A stretch of 64,000 nt of DNA, from NCBI RefSeq assembly GCF_006716065.1, contig NZ_VFOL01000001.1:1674001-1738000 (forward strand). The letters are read 5' to 3'. The position numbers and the translations under genes were made by a program. The number at the start of each line of letters is the position of its first letter. Positions within the stretch are counted from its first letter, which is position 1. Under the pieces are notes generated by a model. It was given only the letters and a program-made list of their open reading frames with translations, was not told where the DNA came from and did not search any database. Shown here piece after piece: positions 55,900-63,845 of the stretch. Origin of the DNA: Salinispora arenicola. GTDB taxonomy: Bacteria > Actinomycetota > Actinomycetes > Mycobacteriales > Micromonosporaceae.

Positions 55900-56508
55900 C
55901 TAGCGGGAGTAGTGCTCGACGACGAGTTGCTCCTGGCAGGTCACCGGCACCTCCGACCGCAACGGTAGCCGGAGTAGCCGTGCGGTCAGGTCGGCGAGGT
56001 CGACCGCCAGGTAGGGCGCGGACCGTTCCGGAGCGTGTGCCCCGGCCGCCGCGACGAGGAATGGTGCCTTGGTGCGGCTGCGGGCCGTGACGGCGATGAC
56101 GTCACCGGGGCGCAGCCGCGCCGAAGGACGGTCGACCCGGTGTCCGTTCACCGTGACATGGCGGTGTGTGACCACCTGGCGGGCCTGGTAGATCGTCCGC
56201 GCCAGACCGGATCGCAGCACCAGCGCGTCCAGCCTGGTCTCCAGGTCGACGATGAGCGCCTCGCCCGTCTTGCTCTCGAGCCGAGCCGCGCGGGCGAACG
56301 CCCGTCGCAGTTGTCCTTCGCTGACGTGGTACTGCGCCTTGAGTCGCTGCTTCTCCAGTAGGCGGACCTTGTAGTCGCTGGTGCTCTTGCGGGACCGGCC
56401 GTGCTGGCCGGGCGGGAAGGGGCGGCGCTCGAAGTAGCGGACGCACTTCGGGGTCAGGGGGATGCCGAGGGCCCGGGAGCGCTTGACCTTGGGGCGGGGC
56501 TGGTTCAC
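55900..56508 (-). CDS. rpsD: 30S ribosomal protein S4 paralog
   Basis: 202 aa, full-length S4: N-terminal [15 protein letters not shown], an S4 RNA-binding domain ([22 protein letters not shown]) and the C-terminal [13 protein letters not shown]. It stands alone, outside the rpsM-rpsK-rpsD-rpoA cluster where actinobacterial S4 normally lies, so it is probably a second copy. Its promoter carries a DtxR/IdeR-like iron box shared with the divergent DUF2470 gene. This suggests an alternative S4 made under iron (or another metal) limitation. Whether a second rpsD exists cannot be seen here. Confidence 0.9.
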   Translation of the reverse strand: MNQPRPKVKRSRALGIPLTPKCVRYFERRPFPPGQHGRSRKSTSDYKVRLLEKQRLKAQYHVSEGQLRRAFARAARLESKTGEALIVDLETRLDALVLRSGLARTIYQARQVVTHRHVTVNGHRVDRPSARLRPGDVIAVTARSRTKAPFLVAAAGAHAPERSAPYLAVDLADLTARLLRLPLRSEVPVTCQEQLVVEHYSR

Positions 56509-56523
56509 ATGTCACCTCTCTAG

Positions 56524-56542
56524 TAAGGTAAGCCTAACCTAA
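56524..56542. promoter_or_regulatory. DtxR/IdeR-like iron box between rpsD paralog and DUF2470 gene
   Basis: TAAGGTAAGCCTAACCTAA matches the consensus TTAGGTTAGGCTAACCTAA at 16 of 19 positions. It lies between the two divergent starts and should control both. Its last base is the A of a possible ATG at 56542, which argues for the downstream TTG start of the DUF2470 gene. Confidence 0.75.
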
Positions 56543-56556
56543 TGGGAGGTGCCAGG

Positions 56557-57276
56557 TTGAGCAACATCCACCCCGACGCTTCCGCGCAGCGGCTCCGGAC
56601 GATCGTCGCCGCGGCCACCTCGCTGGAACTGCGGACACCCGGGCACCGGGCGGACCTCATCAACCGGCACTCGCTGGACCCCAGCGGCCGAATCCGGATC
56701 GACCTTCCAGTCGACAGTCGGTTGGCCACCGACATCACCCACCAGCGCGAGGTCGCGGCGGTCCTCGAGATCACCGACCTCGCGCCGACGCCGGTCCGGG
56801 ACCGGGTCCGAGGCCGTTGCACGCTCAGTGGCTGGCTCGCCCCGGTCACCATCAGCGACACCAGGAACGAAGATGAGGACCTGACCGTGGCGCTCGATCT
56901 CGCCGCCGTCGAGCTCAGCGTTGATGGGATCACCGCGATGGTCGATCCCGCCGACTTCGCGGCCGCCGAACCGGACCTGCTCGCCGCCGAGGAGGCGGAA
57001 CTGCTCTGCCACCTGGAACGCCGCCATCCGCGTACGGTCGAGCGGCTCTGCCGTCTGGTCGAACCGCGTCATCGGCACGGCGTGCAGCGGGTCGTACCGG
57101 TCCGCCTGGACCGGCACGGACTGGTGCTCCGACTGGAGCGCGTGAGCGGCCACCGTGACGTTCGGCTCGGCTTCACGTCAGCGTTGCGCCACTCCGACGA
57201 ACTCCGCGAGCGCATGGCCGAACTGCTTGAGCGCGGCACCGCCTGCAGCCGACGAACCCGGACGTGGCTGAACTGA
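56557..57276 (+). CDS. DUF2470 / HugZ-like protein
   Basis: 239 aa from TTG 56557. The N-terminal half is beta-rich, like a split-barrel FMN-binding fold. The C-terminal domain (AELLCHLERRHPRTVERLCRLV, then HRDVRLGFTSALRHSDELRERM) is DUF2470, found in HugZ-type heme-degrading proteins and relatives. TTG is favoured because GGGAGGT lies 6 nt upstream; ATG 56542 has no ribosome binding site and overlaps the iron box. Iron-box control fits heme or iron use. A second DUF2470 protein is at 57436. Enzymatic activity is unproven. Confidence 0.75.
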   Translation: MSNIHPDASAQRLRTIVAAATSLELRTPGHRADLINRHSLDPSGRIRIDLPVDSRLATDITHQREVAAVLEITDLAPTPVRDRVRGRCTLSGWLAPVTISDTRNEDEDLTVALDLAAVELSVDGITAMVDPADFAAAEPDLLAAEEAELLCHLERRHPRTVERLCRLVEPRHRHGVQRVVPVRLDRHGLVLRLERVSGHRDVRLGFTSALRHSDELRERMAELLERGTACSRRTRTWLN

Positions 57277-57435
57277 GCGGCCGGCCCCGCGAGGTTCATC
57301 TCCCGAGCGTGGGAAGCCGAACGTGACAGCGCTGCCGGGCGGTGTGCTCGGTGTGGCCGCGGCTGACGGCGACCGGGGCGGTCCGATCAGACGGGCCGCA
57401 CGATCGCCCTGGATCGCACGATCACCTGTGCGTGA

Positions 57436-58350
57436 TCAGACGGAGGGAATCCCGCACGTCGTGGCGGGCAGGTCGCAGGCGAGCGCCGGAGGCACAACCG
57501 CGTCGGCCGTACTGCGGGGTGAACGAACGGATCGGTGCGGTGCCGCCTTGGCAAGCAGCGTCCGCAGTCCCTCGGCGAGGCTGGCGCCCGAGGCGACCCG
57601 ACAGGCGAACGGCAGCCGAACGTCGACGTGTCCGTCCGGTGCCTCTGCCCGGAGCACCACGCCGTCGGCGTCCACAGCGACCGGTACGACTCGCGTCGCC
57701 TTGGCTGTCAACGTGGGGCTGACCAGCGTCGCGAGCTGGTCAATCACGTCCTGGTGGTACTGGGTGAGATGCTGTAGATGGGTGGATTCGAGGGTGGCGA
57801 GCGGGTCCGGCCGCGTCGCGCGATAGGCACTGGCGCTCACCATGGCGTCGTCGTAACCGCTGGTGACTGCGACCTCCACAGGATCGATCGCCCACAGCGC
57901 GACCGGAGGCAGGTTGAGCAGGGACATCACCGTGTCGCCGTCGCACAACTCCAGGCTCGCCGGGTCAAATCGGTGCGCCGTTCCCGTTACGCGCACCCTG
58001 GCCCGCACCCGGGAGCGTACGGCGACCGGGACGAGTTGCGTCACGTCCAGTTGTACTTCCCCCGATCGACCGCGTGCCGCCACCAGCAGGCCGCCGGTCG
58101 GGCTCATCGCGTCGACCGCGAGAATCACGGTGCCGTCGGGGAGCACGGCGTGCGACTCGATCAGGTCAACGGCGGCGTCACCGAGTCGGAGCTGTAGGGA
58201 CACGGCGGCGGAAAGGGCGGAGCGCGCAAGCACCGCGTGGTGGTCCGTCAGCAGGACGCGTGAGCCCGTCAGCGGTGCCTCGGATATCGCCTCGTTGGCG
58301 AGCGCTGAACCGGTCGGGCCCGCTGGCCAACCGCCTGGATGGAACGCCAT
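57436..58350 (-). CDS. second DUF2470 / HugZ-like protein
   Basis: 304 aa. The plan is as in the 56557 protein: beta-rich N-terminal part, then DUF2470 (LESTHLQHLTQYHQDVIDQLATL; VDVRLPFACRVASGASLAEGL). It has an extra N-terminal segment of about 30 residues and a Pro/Ala tail. GAGGGG precedes the ATG. An almost perfect iron box lies 53-71 bp upstream, so it should be repressed by iron-loaded DtxR/IdeR. The two genes converge and may form a functional pair in heme or iron handling. Confidence 0.75.
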   Translation of the reverse strand: MAFHPGGWPAGPTGSALANEAISEAPLTGSRVLLTDHHAVLARSALSAAVSLQLRLGDAAVDLIESHAVLPDGTVILAVDAMSPTGGLLVAARGRSGEVQLDVTQLVPVAVRSRVRARVRVTGTAHRFDPASLELCDGDTVMSLLNLPPVALWAIDPVEVAVTSGYDDAMVSASAYRATRPDPLATLESTHLQHLTQYHQDVIDQLATLVSPTLTAKATRVVPVAVDADGVVLRAEAPDGHVDVRLPFACRVASGASLAEGLRTLLAKAAPHRSVRSPRSTADAVVPPALACDLPATTCGIPSV

Positions 58351-58402
58351 GTAGTCCCCTCGGCCATGAAGTGGAGGTGAGCTCGGCCTGGGGACAACTC
58401 TA

Positions 58403-58421
58403 GTAGGTTAGGCTAACCTTG
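58403..58421. promoter_or_regulatory. DtxR/IdeR-like iron box of the second DUF2470 gene
   Basis: GTAGGTTAGGCTAACCTTG has the full 15-bp palindromic core AGGTTAGGCTAACCT of the DtxR/IdeR consensus. It lies upstream of the start at 58350. Confidence 0.85.
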
Positions 58422-58493
58422 CCAACCGCGTTGCCCGGTTGGTCGAGTCGTGGGTGAGCGACGTCACCGCAGGGTCGGTGGACCGGCAGGGCA

Positions 58494-58545
58494 GAGGCCC
58501 GTGTCACACCTCCGGCGCTCGGCCGAGGGCTGACACAGGCCCCTT
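58494..58545 (-). terminator. hairpin downstream of the DUF1540 gene
   Basis: GGCCCGTGTCA pairs with TGACACAGGCC (one mismatch) around a GC-rich loop. It begins about 12 bp past the DUF1540 stop on the minus strand. Confidence 0.55.
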
Positions 58546-58556
58546 AGGTCTGGCAA

Positions 58557-58853
58557 TCAGGCGGGTTGGTAGGTCAGGCAGTCGCTGGCGGTGGCACCAG
58601 GGCCGACGGTGATGGAGTTGGCGGTGCAGGCGAGGTTGGTGTTGTGGACGCACTCGGAGCGTGCGCAGGCACCCACCGCGCCGGTCACTTCGGCAATTCC
58701 GCCGGAGACGGAGGACTCCACGAACGTCGCGCAGGACGCGGCGTCACCCGCCGAGGCGACGGTGATCGCGGGAGCGTGGCAGCCACTGTCGTTGAAACTG
58801 CACGCCGTGGCAGCGCATTCACGTACCGGGGGTGACTGCAGCAGAGTTTTCAT
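58557..58853 (-). CDS. DUF1540 cysteine-rich protein
   Basis: 98 aa. Two copies of a cysteine-rich motif: CAATACSFNDSGCHAPAI (residues 13-30) and CARSECVHNTNLACTANSI (63-81), each followed by a C-terminal cysteine. This is the DUF1540 pattern, a presumed metal-binding domain. ATG 58853 is preceded by AAGGAGG, which excludes the longer frame. A palindrome resembling the nearby iron boxes lies about 210 bp upstream. Function is unknown; metal storage or buffering is possible. Confidence 0.85.
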   Translation of the reverse strand: MKTLLQSPPVRECAATACSFNDSGCHAPAITVASAGDAASCATFVESSVSGGIAEVTGAVGACARSECVHNTNLACTANSITVGPGATASDCLTYQPA

Positions 58854-59383
58854 TGTTGCCTCCTTGGCCGTGCGGGCCGGCGGGCCGAACGTGCCAGCGC
58901 GGCGTAAACAGGTGTCGGTCCGTATTGCCGCAGTGGCGAGACGTAAACGCTGAGCCGGTGAGGCCTGCGGATTATTTCGAACAGCCAACACTGTAGCAGT
59001 AGACACCGTCCGGGGAGGAATTATCATGTCTTTTTCTTCACCGGACTCGGGAGAAACAAGTAAGCCTTACCTAGGTAAGGTAAGTCTTGCTTTGCCTGTC
59101 GCAGAAATTGGTTCGCAGTGCTTGCCACCACGCATTTCCCGATGATTGTATACAGGCTGTGTCAGCCCGATGACCGATTTCACGTAAGGGTGACGGTGAC
59201 TCGTCGACGTGCGAAGGCGGTCGACGCCGCGACGAACTCGCACGATGAGGTGCGGGACTCGACGCTGGTGCGGGAGGTGTTGCGCGAATTGACTTTCCGC
59301 GACCGGGCGAGAGTGCGAACACAGGGGGCGGGCCCCTCCCGCCGGCGAGTCGGCCTATCGCAAGGAACTGACGAGTGAGGTCC
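58854..59383. promoter_or_regulatory. 530-bp intergenic region with an iron-box-like palindrome
   Basis: Contains the 16-bp perfect palindrome CCTTACCTAGGTAAGG (59065-59080) within AT-richer DNA. It resembles, but matches only weakly, the DtxR/IdeR consensus. It may control the DUF1540 gene. An 86-codon frame at 59118-59378 has no recognisable domain or good ribosome binding site, and I do not call it a gene. Confidence 0.45.
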
Positions 59384-60049
59384 CTAGTCGACCCGATCCA
59401 TGACCGCAGGCCGATGCCTCGGAGCCGCGCCGATCGGCGCGCTGAGGACACCGGTCTGTACGTTGTACGCCGCCATGCCCGCCGAAAGCGCCGCCGCTAC
59501 GCCTACGTCGGTGTCGTCATACACCAGACAGTCCGCCGGCTCGGCATCGAGTCGCTGGGCTACCAGCAAGAAGATGTCAGGCTCGGGCTTACCCCTGCCC
59601 TGTGGTACATCACTCGACGTCACGACGGCATCGAACAGAACTGCAAGTCCTGTGGCTTCGAGCCCGGCAGCCACGACACTCCCGGACGAGTTCGAGCCGA
59701 TACCGAGCCGCTGGCCGCGCTGCCGTGCCGTGCGCGCAACCAGGGCCACGTCATCGATGACTCTGAGGTCGGGAGCCGCAGCCCGAACGTACCCGCGGCA
59801 CCTGCGAATGATGTTGTCGACCGGTTCCGGCAGATGGCCGAACTCCTGCTCCCACGCGAGCAGCATGTCGGGCGACGTTATCGCCTGCCGCGGCCAGTAC
59901 CAGTCCGGATCCAGCTTTGCTCCCGCGTCTGCCATCGCACGCGCCAGGGCCGTGAAACAGACGTCGTTGGAGTCCACCAGGGTGCCGTCCCAGTCGAAGA
60001 TCAGAGCCCCGAAGGTCTCGCCGTCCGGCACCGCCGCGCGTGTGGTCAT
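59384..60049 (-). CDS. HAD-superfamily phosphatase (subfamily IA)
   Basis: 221 aa. All four HAD motifs are present: DWDGTLVD (nucleophile Asp19, acid/base Asp21), GSNSS, GKPEPD and YDDTDVG. The helical cap inserted after motif I places it with phosphoglycolate phosphatase and beta-phosphoglucomutase-like enzymes. It should dephosphorylate a small sugar or organic phosphate; the substrate is unknown. It stands alone on the minus strand. Confidence 0.88.
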   Translation of the reverse strand: MTTRAAVPDGETFGALIFDWDGTLVDSNDVCFTALARAMADAGAKLDPDWYWPRQAITSPDMLLAWEQEFGHLPEPVDNIIRRCRGYVRAAAPDLRVIDDVALVARTARQRGQRLGIGSNSSGSVVAAGLEATGLAVLFDAVVTSSDVPQGRGKPEPDIFLLVAQRLDAEPADCLVYDDTDVGVAAALSAGMAAYNVQTGVLSAPIGAAPRHRPAVMDRVD

Positions 60050-60168
60050 CGAACAAACCTACCGGCGGCGGGTCGGCCCTGCATCAATAGGGATGATTAA
60101 CAAAGATCATCCGCCGATGTTTCGGTCGCGTGGTGTGGTGCCGAGACGAACCCCTTCGACGACGGGGC

Positions 60169-60840
60169 CTACACCTTCGCCGCCGCGGTTCCGGTGCTGC
60201 GATCCGCCACCGCAGCTTCCGGGACGGTGGAGAAGCTGGCCACGTGATCGATGGCCATGTCCAGTGCTCGGGCGAGTGGGCGACTGGACCGGTAAGTCTT
60301 GCTCAGCAGCAGCCCGCCCTGTAAGGCGGCCATGATGGCTTCGGCCAGTGCGTCCGGATCGGCGTCCGGTCTCAGACGTCCCTGGTCGCGCATCGCGGTC
60401 AGCCCCATGAGCAGTGGGGATGCCCACGCGGTGAAACACTTCTGCAGCACGGTACGAGTCTGTGGATCGCCGTCGGCGAGTTCGCTGGCCAGCGACCCGA
60501 GTGGACAGCCACCCACGTTCCCGGCCTCGTCGTGCGCGGTGACGAACTTGTCGCGCCAGCGACGCAGGCCGGCCAGGGAGTCCAGTTGGTCCAGCTCGGG
60601 GCGCTGTGCCTCCATCGTCCGGTCGGTCTGCTGCCATGCTGCCGCGCGGAGTAGATCGTCCTTGTTCGCAAAGTAGTGGTACAGCTGCGACTTACTGGTC
60701 CCGCTCGCCGCCATCACATCGTCGAGGCTCGTGCCCGCGGCCCCGTGCTCGCGCACGAGGTCGGCTGTGGCCGCCACGATGCGGGTCCTGGTCGCCGCCC
60801 CCCGGGCGGTCAGCTTGGGGGTGTGCTGCGCGGTCGTCAT
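60169..60840 (-). CDS. TetR-family transcriptional repressor
   Basis: 223 aa. The N-terminal HTH (TRTRIVAATADLVREHGAAG, then SLDDVMAASGTSKSQLYHYF) is typical TetR. The C-terminal ligand domain has the CPLGSLASEL motif of the YcdC/AcrR-like group, with a cysteine that could sense oxidation. It is divergent from a peroxiredoxin gene, and two CTGGAC-N6-GTCCAG operators lie between them. It probably represses both itself and the peroxiredoxin. Confidence 0.92.
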   Translation of the reverse strand: MTTAQHTPKLTARGAATRTRIVAATADLVREHGAAGTSLDDVMAASGTSKSQLYHYFANKDDLLRAAAWQQTDRTMEAQRPELDQLDSLAGLRRWRDKFVTAHDEAGNVGGCPLGSLASELADGDPQTRTVLQKCFTAWASPLLMGLTAMRDQGRLRPDADPDALAEAIMAALQGGLLLSKTYRSSRPLARALDMAIDHVASFSTVPEAAVADRSTGTAAAKV

Positions 60841-60857
60841 ACCAGAAGCCTAGCAAA

Positions 60858-60911
60858 AACTGGACTTGCTGGTCCAGTTCTTGCCGACCTAGTCTGGACC
60901 AGTCAGTCCAG
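60858..60911. promoter_or_regulatory. paired TetR operators between TetR and peroxiredoxin genes
   Basis: AACTGGAC-N6-GTCCAGTT at 60858-60879 and CTGGAC-N6-GTCCAG at 60894-60911, both with perfect arms, centres 34 bp apart. They fill the 112-bp divergent intergenic region and are the natural binding sites of the adjacent TetR. Confidence 0.85.
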
Positions 60912-60952
60912 CCCCTGGCGCCCCAGAGCGCCGGCGCGATAAGGAGAACGAC

Positions 60953-61429
60953 GTGGCTCGGCTCAGCAACGGACAGCGCTTTCCGAACCTTCAGGTCCCC
61001 GCGGTCGGCGGTGGCCAGCTCAACCTGCCCGACGACCTCGCCGGCCAGTTCGGTGTCGTGTTGATCTACCGCGGATCGTGGTGCCCGTACTGCAACGCAC
61101 AACTGGCGGCCTTCCAGCGGGCCAGCGACACTCTCACCACACTCGGCGTACGTGTCGCCGCGCTGTCCTCCGACGACGAGGGGGCCTCCCGTCAACTCGT
61201 GGAGAAGTATCGGCTCGGCTTCCCCATCGGGCACAGCGCCGACATCGCCACGGTGGCCGAGGCGACCGGCGCCTATGTCAATGACGAACCGCACCACCTG
61301 CAGTCGACGGGGTTCGTGCTCGCACCCGACGGCACCGTGCTGACGGCCGTCTACTCGAGCGGAGCGATTGGCCGCCTGGTCCCCGACGACGTCGCCGGTC
61401 TGGTCCGCTACATCCGCGAACACAGCTGA
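60953..61429 (+). CDS. peroxiredoxin (AhpC/TSA, CxxC type)
   Basis: 158 aa thioredoxin-fold protein with GSWCPYCNAQL (Cys44, Cys47). The cysteine spacing resembles bacterioferritin-comigratory or thioredoxin-like peroxiredoxins and reduces peroxides with a thiol donor. GTG 60953 follows AAGGAGAACGAC. It is divergent from the TetR gene and likely derepressed by oxidant or electrophile stress. Confidence 0.88.
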   Translation: MARLSNGQRFPNLQVPAVGGGQLNLPDDLAGQFGVVLIYRGSWCPYCNAQLAAFQRASDTLTTLGVRVAALSSDDEGASRQLVEKYRLGFPIGHSADIATVAEATGAYVNDEPHHLQSTGFVLAPDGTVLTAVYSSGAIGRLVPDDVAGLVRYIREHS

Positions 61430-61676
61430 TCGCTCTTAGCGGGGGTGGACGTCGAGGTCCGGTCATCGGCGGTCGTACGGCCAGTCAACATCGGCCTCGG
61501 CGCGCAGCCACCACCGGCCGGCGGCCGACCTGTTCGGGGTCGGTCGCCGGCCGTCGTGGTGCGTCAGTGGGTCGGGGACGTGCTGGGCGGCACGGGGATG
61601 GTTATTGCATCGAACAATTCTCTGCCCCGAGCATGTACTTGTCTGATCGTATCTGTGTAAGCACTACAGTGGGGGA

Positions 61677-62168
61677 ATGTCAGCCACCGAGACGGCCACT
61701 GACGTGGATCCGGTACTGGTCGCCGTTGAACGCGCGATGACCAGGATCCGCCGCCGACAGGCCCGGCGTACCCTCGGCCGGTCCGCGGTCAAGGATCAGC
61801 CGCAGGTCGACCTGCACCAGATCGCGGTGGTCGACGCCGTCGAGGAAGGGCCGCCCCCGGGCCAGGAGGGCGTCACGGTGGGACTCGTGGCCGAACGACT
61901 CGACATCGACCCGTCGCGGGCCAGCCGGGTCGTCGCGGCGACCATCGACAACGGATATCTGCGCCGGGTGGCTTCGCAGCGTGACGGCCGCCGTATCTGT
62001 CTGGAGTTGACCGCGCGCGGGGTGGAGGCTGTCCAAAACGCCCACCAGTCCCGCCAGGCCTTCTACAAGCGGCTGTTTGCCGACTGGAGCGCCCGTGACC
62101 AACAGGAGTTCGCTCGACTGCTGACGAAGTTCATCGACTCTCTGGCCGAAGAGGACGTCTCGCGCTGA
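61677..62168 (+). CDS. MarR-family transcriptional regulator
   Basis: 163 aa. A winged helix-turn-helix occupies about residues 45-125 (VGLVAERLDIDPSRASRVVAATIDNGYLRRVASQRDGR), with the RDGRR wing typical of MarR. Flanking helices form the dimer interface. GGGGGA precedes the ATG. The AT-richer 247-bp upstream stretch is its likely promoter. The downstream gene is a broken phosphotransferase, so its original target is unclear. Confidence 0.9.
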   Translation: MSATETATDVDPVLVAVERAMTRIRRRQARRTLGRSAVKDQPQVDLHQIAVVDAVEEGPPPGQEGVTVGLVAERLDIDPSRASRVVAATIDNGYLRRVASQRDGRRICLELTARGVEAVQNAHQSRQAFYKRLFADWSARDQQEFARLLTKFIDSLAEEDVSR

Positions 62169-62267
62169 CCCGCTGGACGTGCTGACCCGCCGCGACCTGG
62201 TTCCGTACGTCGATGTCCCGGAGGTGGCCGAGTTCTGTCATTCCCTGTCCACGGTTGGCACGGTCGC

Positions 62268-62890
62268 ATGACCACCACCGACGCCCATGGCCGGTACACC
62301 GAAGCGGCCATGACCGAAGCCATGCGACACATCGCCGACCGGCTCGACGTCCCCAGCCACGACGCCCGACTACTCCGCCTGACCAACAACGCCGTCTTCG
62401 CGCTGCCCCACCGCCGCGATCGTCGTGCGCATCACCCGCTCCACCACCCTGCACGACCGTGTCCACAAGGTTGCCCGGCTCGCCACCTGGTTCGCCGAAC
62501 GTAACGCGCCCACCATCCGACTCGCCGCACACGTCGACCGGTCGCAGGACAGCCTCGTCCACGGCGACGCCCACGTGGGTAACCTTCTCCGCACCTCGAA
62601 CGGCGACGTCGTCATCGGCGACTTCGACCCCACCTGCACGGCACCCTGGCAGGTCGACCTCGTCGCCGTACCCGTCGGCGAGACCCGCTTCGGCCGACAC
62701 GGCGCCCACGCCCGCCTAGCCCTGGCCTACGGCTACGACGTCACCCAAGACCCCGACTGGCCCACCCTGCGAGAAGCACGTGAACTCACAATGGTGTGCG
62801 CCGCCGTGCCACTCCTCGCTAGCGCACCAGGCATAGCCGGCGAGTTTCGCACCCGCCTACACAGCATCCGCGCCGAAGATCATCAGGCCG
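62268..62890 (+). pseudogene. broken aminoglycoside-phosphotransferase-family gene
   Basis: The N-terminal part (MTTTDAHGRYTEAAMTEAM, then TNNAVFALP) is in one frame. The continuation (IVVRITRSTTLHDRVHKVARLATWFAERNAPTIRLA) is in another frame after about 62405. The middle of the domain is missing: the sequence jumps from TIRLA to DSLVHGDAHVGNLL, the catalytic loop, and then FDPT replaces the usual metal-binding DFD context (VVIGDFDPT). A frameshift plus internal deletion of about 100 residues makes it a pseudogene. The second frame has no stop before the antisense MerR gene. Confidence 0.75.
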
Positions 62891-63020
62891 TTGGACTCTC
62901 TTCGCTGACCTTCGAGGGAAGAGCTCAACGGCGACCGGCCAGGACGATAGGCCACCTGGTCAATGATCTTCCTGCGTCTCACCGGCCGACGGCGACTTCG
63001 CCCCTCGCCGAGGGCGGCGA

Positions 63021-63845
63021 TCAGCGCGGCGCCCGGTCGATGGGAAACTGCACCTCGGTGAGCAGCTCAGCGGGACTGACCGTTTGAGGGTCGTTGAGGT
63101 AGACCTCGCGCGGCGGGCCCGCCGGATGCATACCCTCCTGCTCGATCCAGCCGGTGACGACGTGGTAGGCGGGGCTGATCTCCTGGTATGGCCCTCGGTG
63201 GACGGTGGTGGCGACCGGGCCGCCGGGGAGCTCATGGTAGCGGACCGGGTCGCCGGGCAGGACGGTGCCGGCCGGAACCGGGATGCAGATCTCGATGTCA
63301 CCGTTGGTCTGTTCGTCGATGACGTCGTGGTAGATGACGAACGGCTTCCCGTTGGACTCGGCACCGGCGTTGCCGATGGCGTCGACGACCGTGCCGAAAC
63401 CGCGGCCCATGTCGGCGCCGATCGCATCGAGGCTGGTGTGCAGGGTGAGGCTGGCCACCGGAATAGTGGCGGCTTCCTTCACAATGACGTCGTACGGCAT
63501 GACACGTCCTCCCCGATCGATGAGTACTTCGAGGAACCGCAGCATCCGCTCCTGCTCGGCGAGCCGGGCCCGCAACCGCTCCCGGTGCGCGACGAGGCGT
63601 TTGCCGGTCAGTTCCGGGTCGTCGTCGGCAAGTAGGTCGCGGATATCCGCGATCGGCATGTCGATCGCACGTAGTACCCGGATCGCCTCGGCCCGCTCGG
63701 CCTGGGCCCGCCGGTAGTAGCGGTAGCCCGAGGACGGGTCGACCCAAGCGGGTGCGAGCAGGCCCTGCTCGTTGTAGAAGCGCAGGGCCTTGACTGACAG
63801 CCGGCTCATCCGGGAGAAACGCCCGATCGGGATCAGGTCGTCCAT
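63021..63845 (-). CDS. MerR-family regulator with GyrI-like effector domain
   Basis: 274 aa. The N-terminal MerR HTH (IPIGRFSRMSRLSVKALRFY, then GYRYYRRAQAERAEAIRVL) is followed by a coiled coil (about 75-110) and a GyrI/BmrR-like ligand domain (about 120-272; YHELPGGPVATTVHRGPYQ). Such BmrR-type proteins sense multiple drugs or small molecules and activate efflux or detoxification genes. It is the last gene of the window on the minus strand; no efflux gene is visible nearby. Downstream 63846-64000 shows no gene. Confidence 0.9.
   Translation of the reverse strand: MDDLIPIGRFSRMSRLSVKALRFYNEQGLLAPAWVDPSSGYRYYRRAQAERAEAIRVLRAIDMPIADIRDLLADDDPELTGKRLVAHRERLRARLAEQERMLRFLEVLIDRGGRVMPYDVIVKEAATIPVASLTLHTSLDAIGADMGRGFGTVVDAIGNAGAESNGKPFVIYHDVIDEQTNGDIEICIPVPAGTVLPGDPVRYHELPGGPVATTVHRGPYQEISPAYHVVTGWIEQEGMHPAGPPREVYLNDPQTVSPAELLTEVQFPIDRAPR

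Noticed and set aside
59118..59378. 86-codon plus-strand frame
   Set aside because: No ribosome binding site or homology visible; lies in an intergenic region next to the iron-box-like palindrome.
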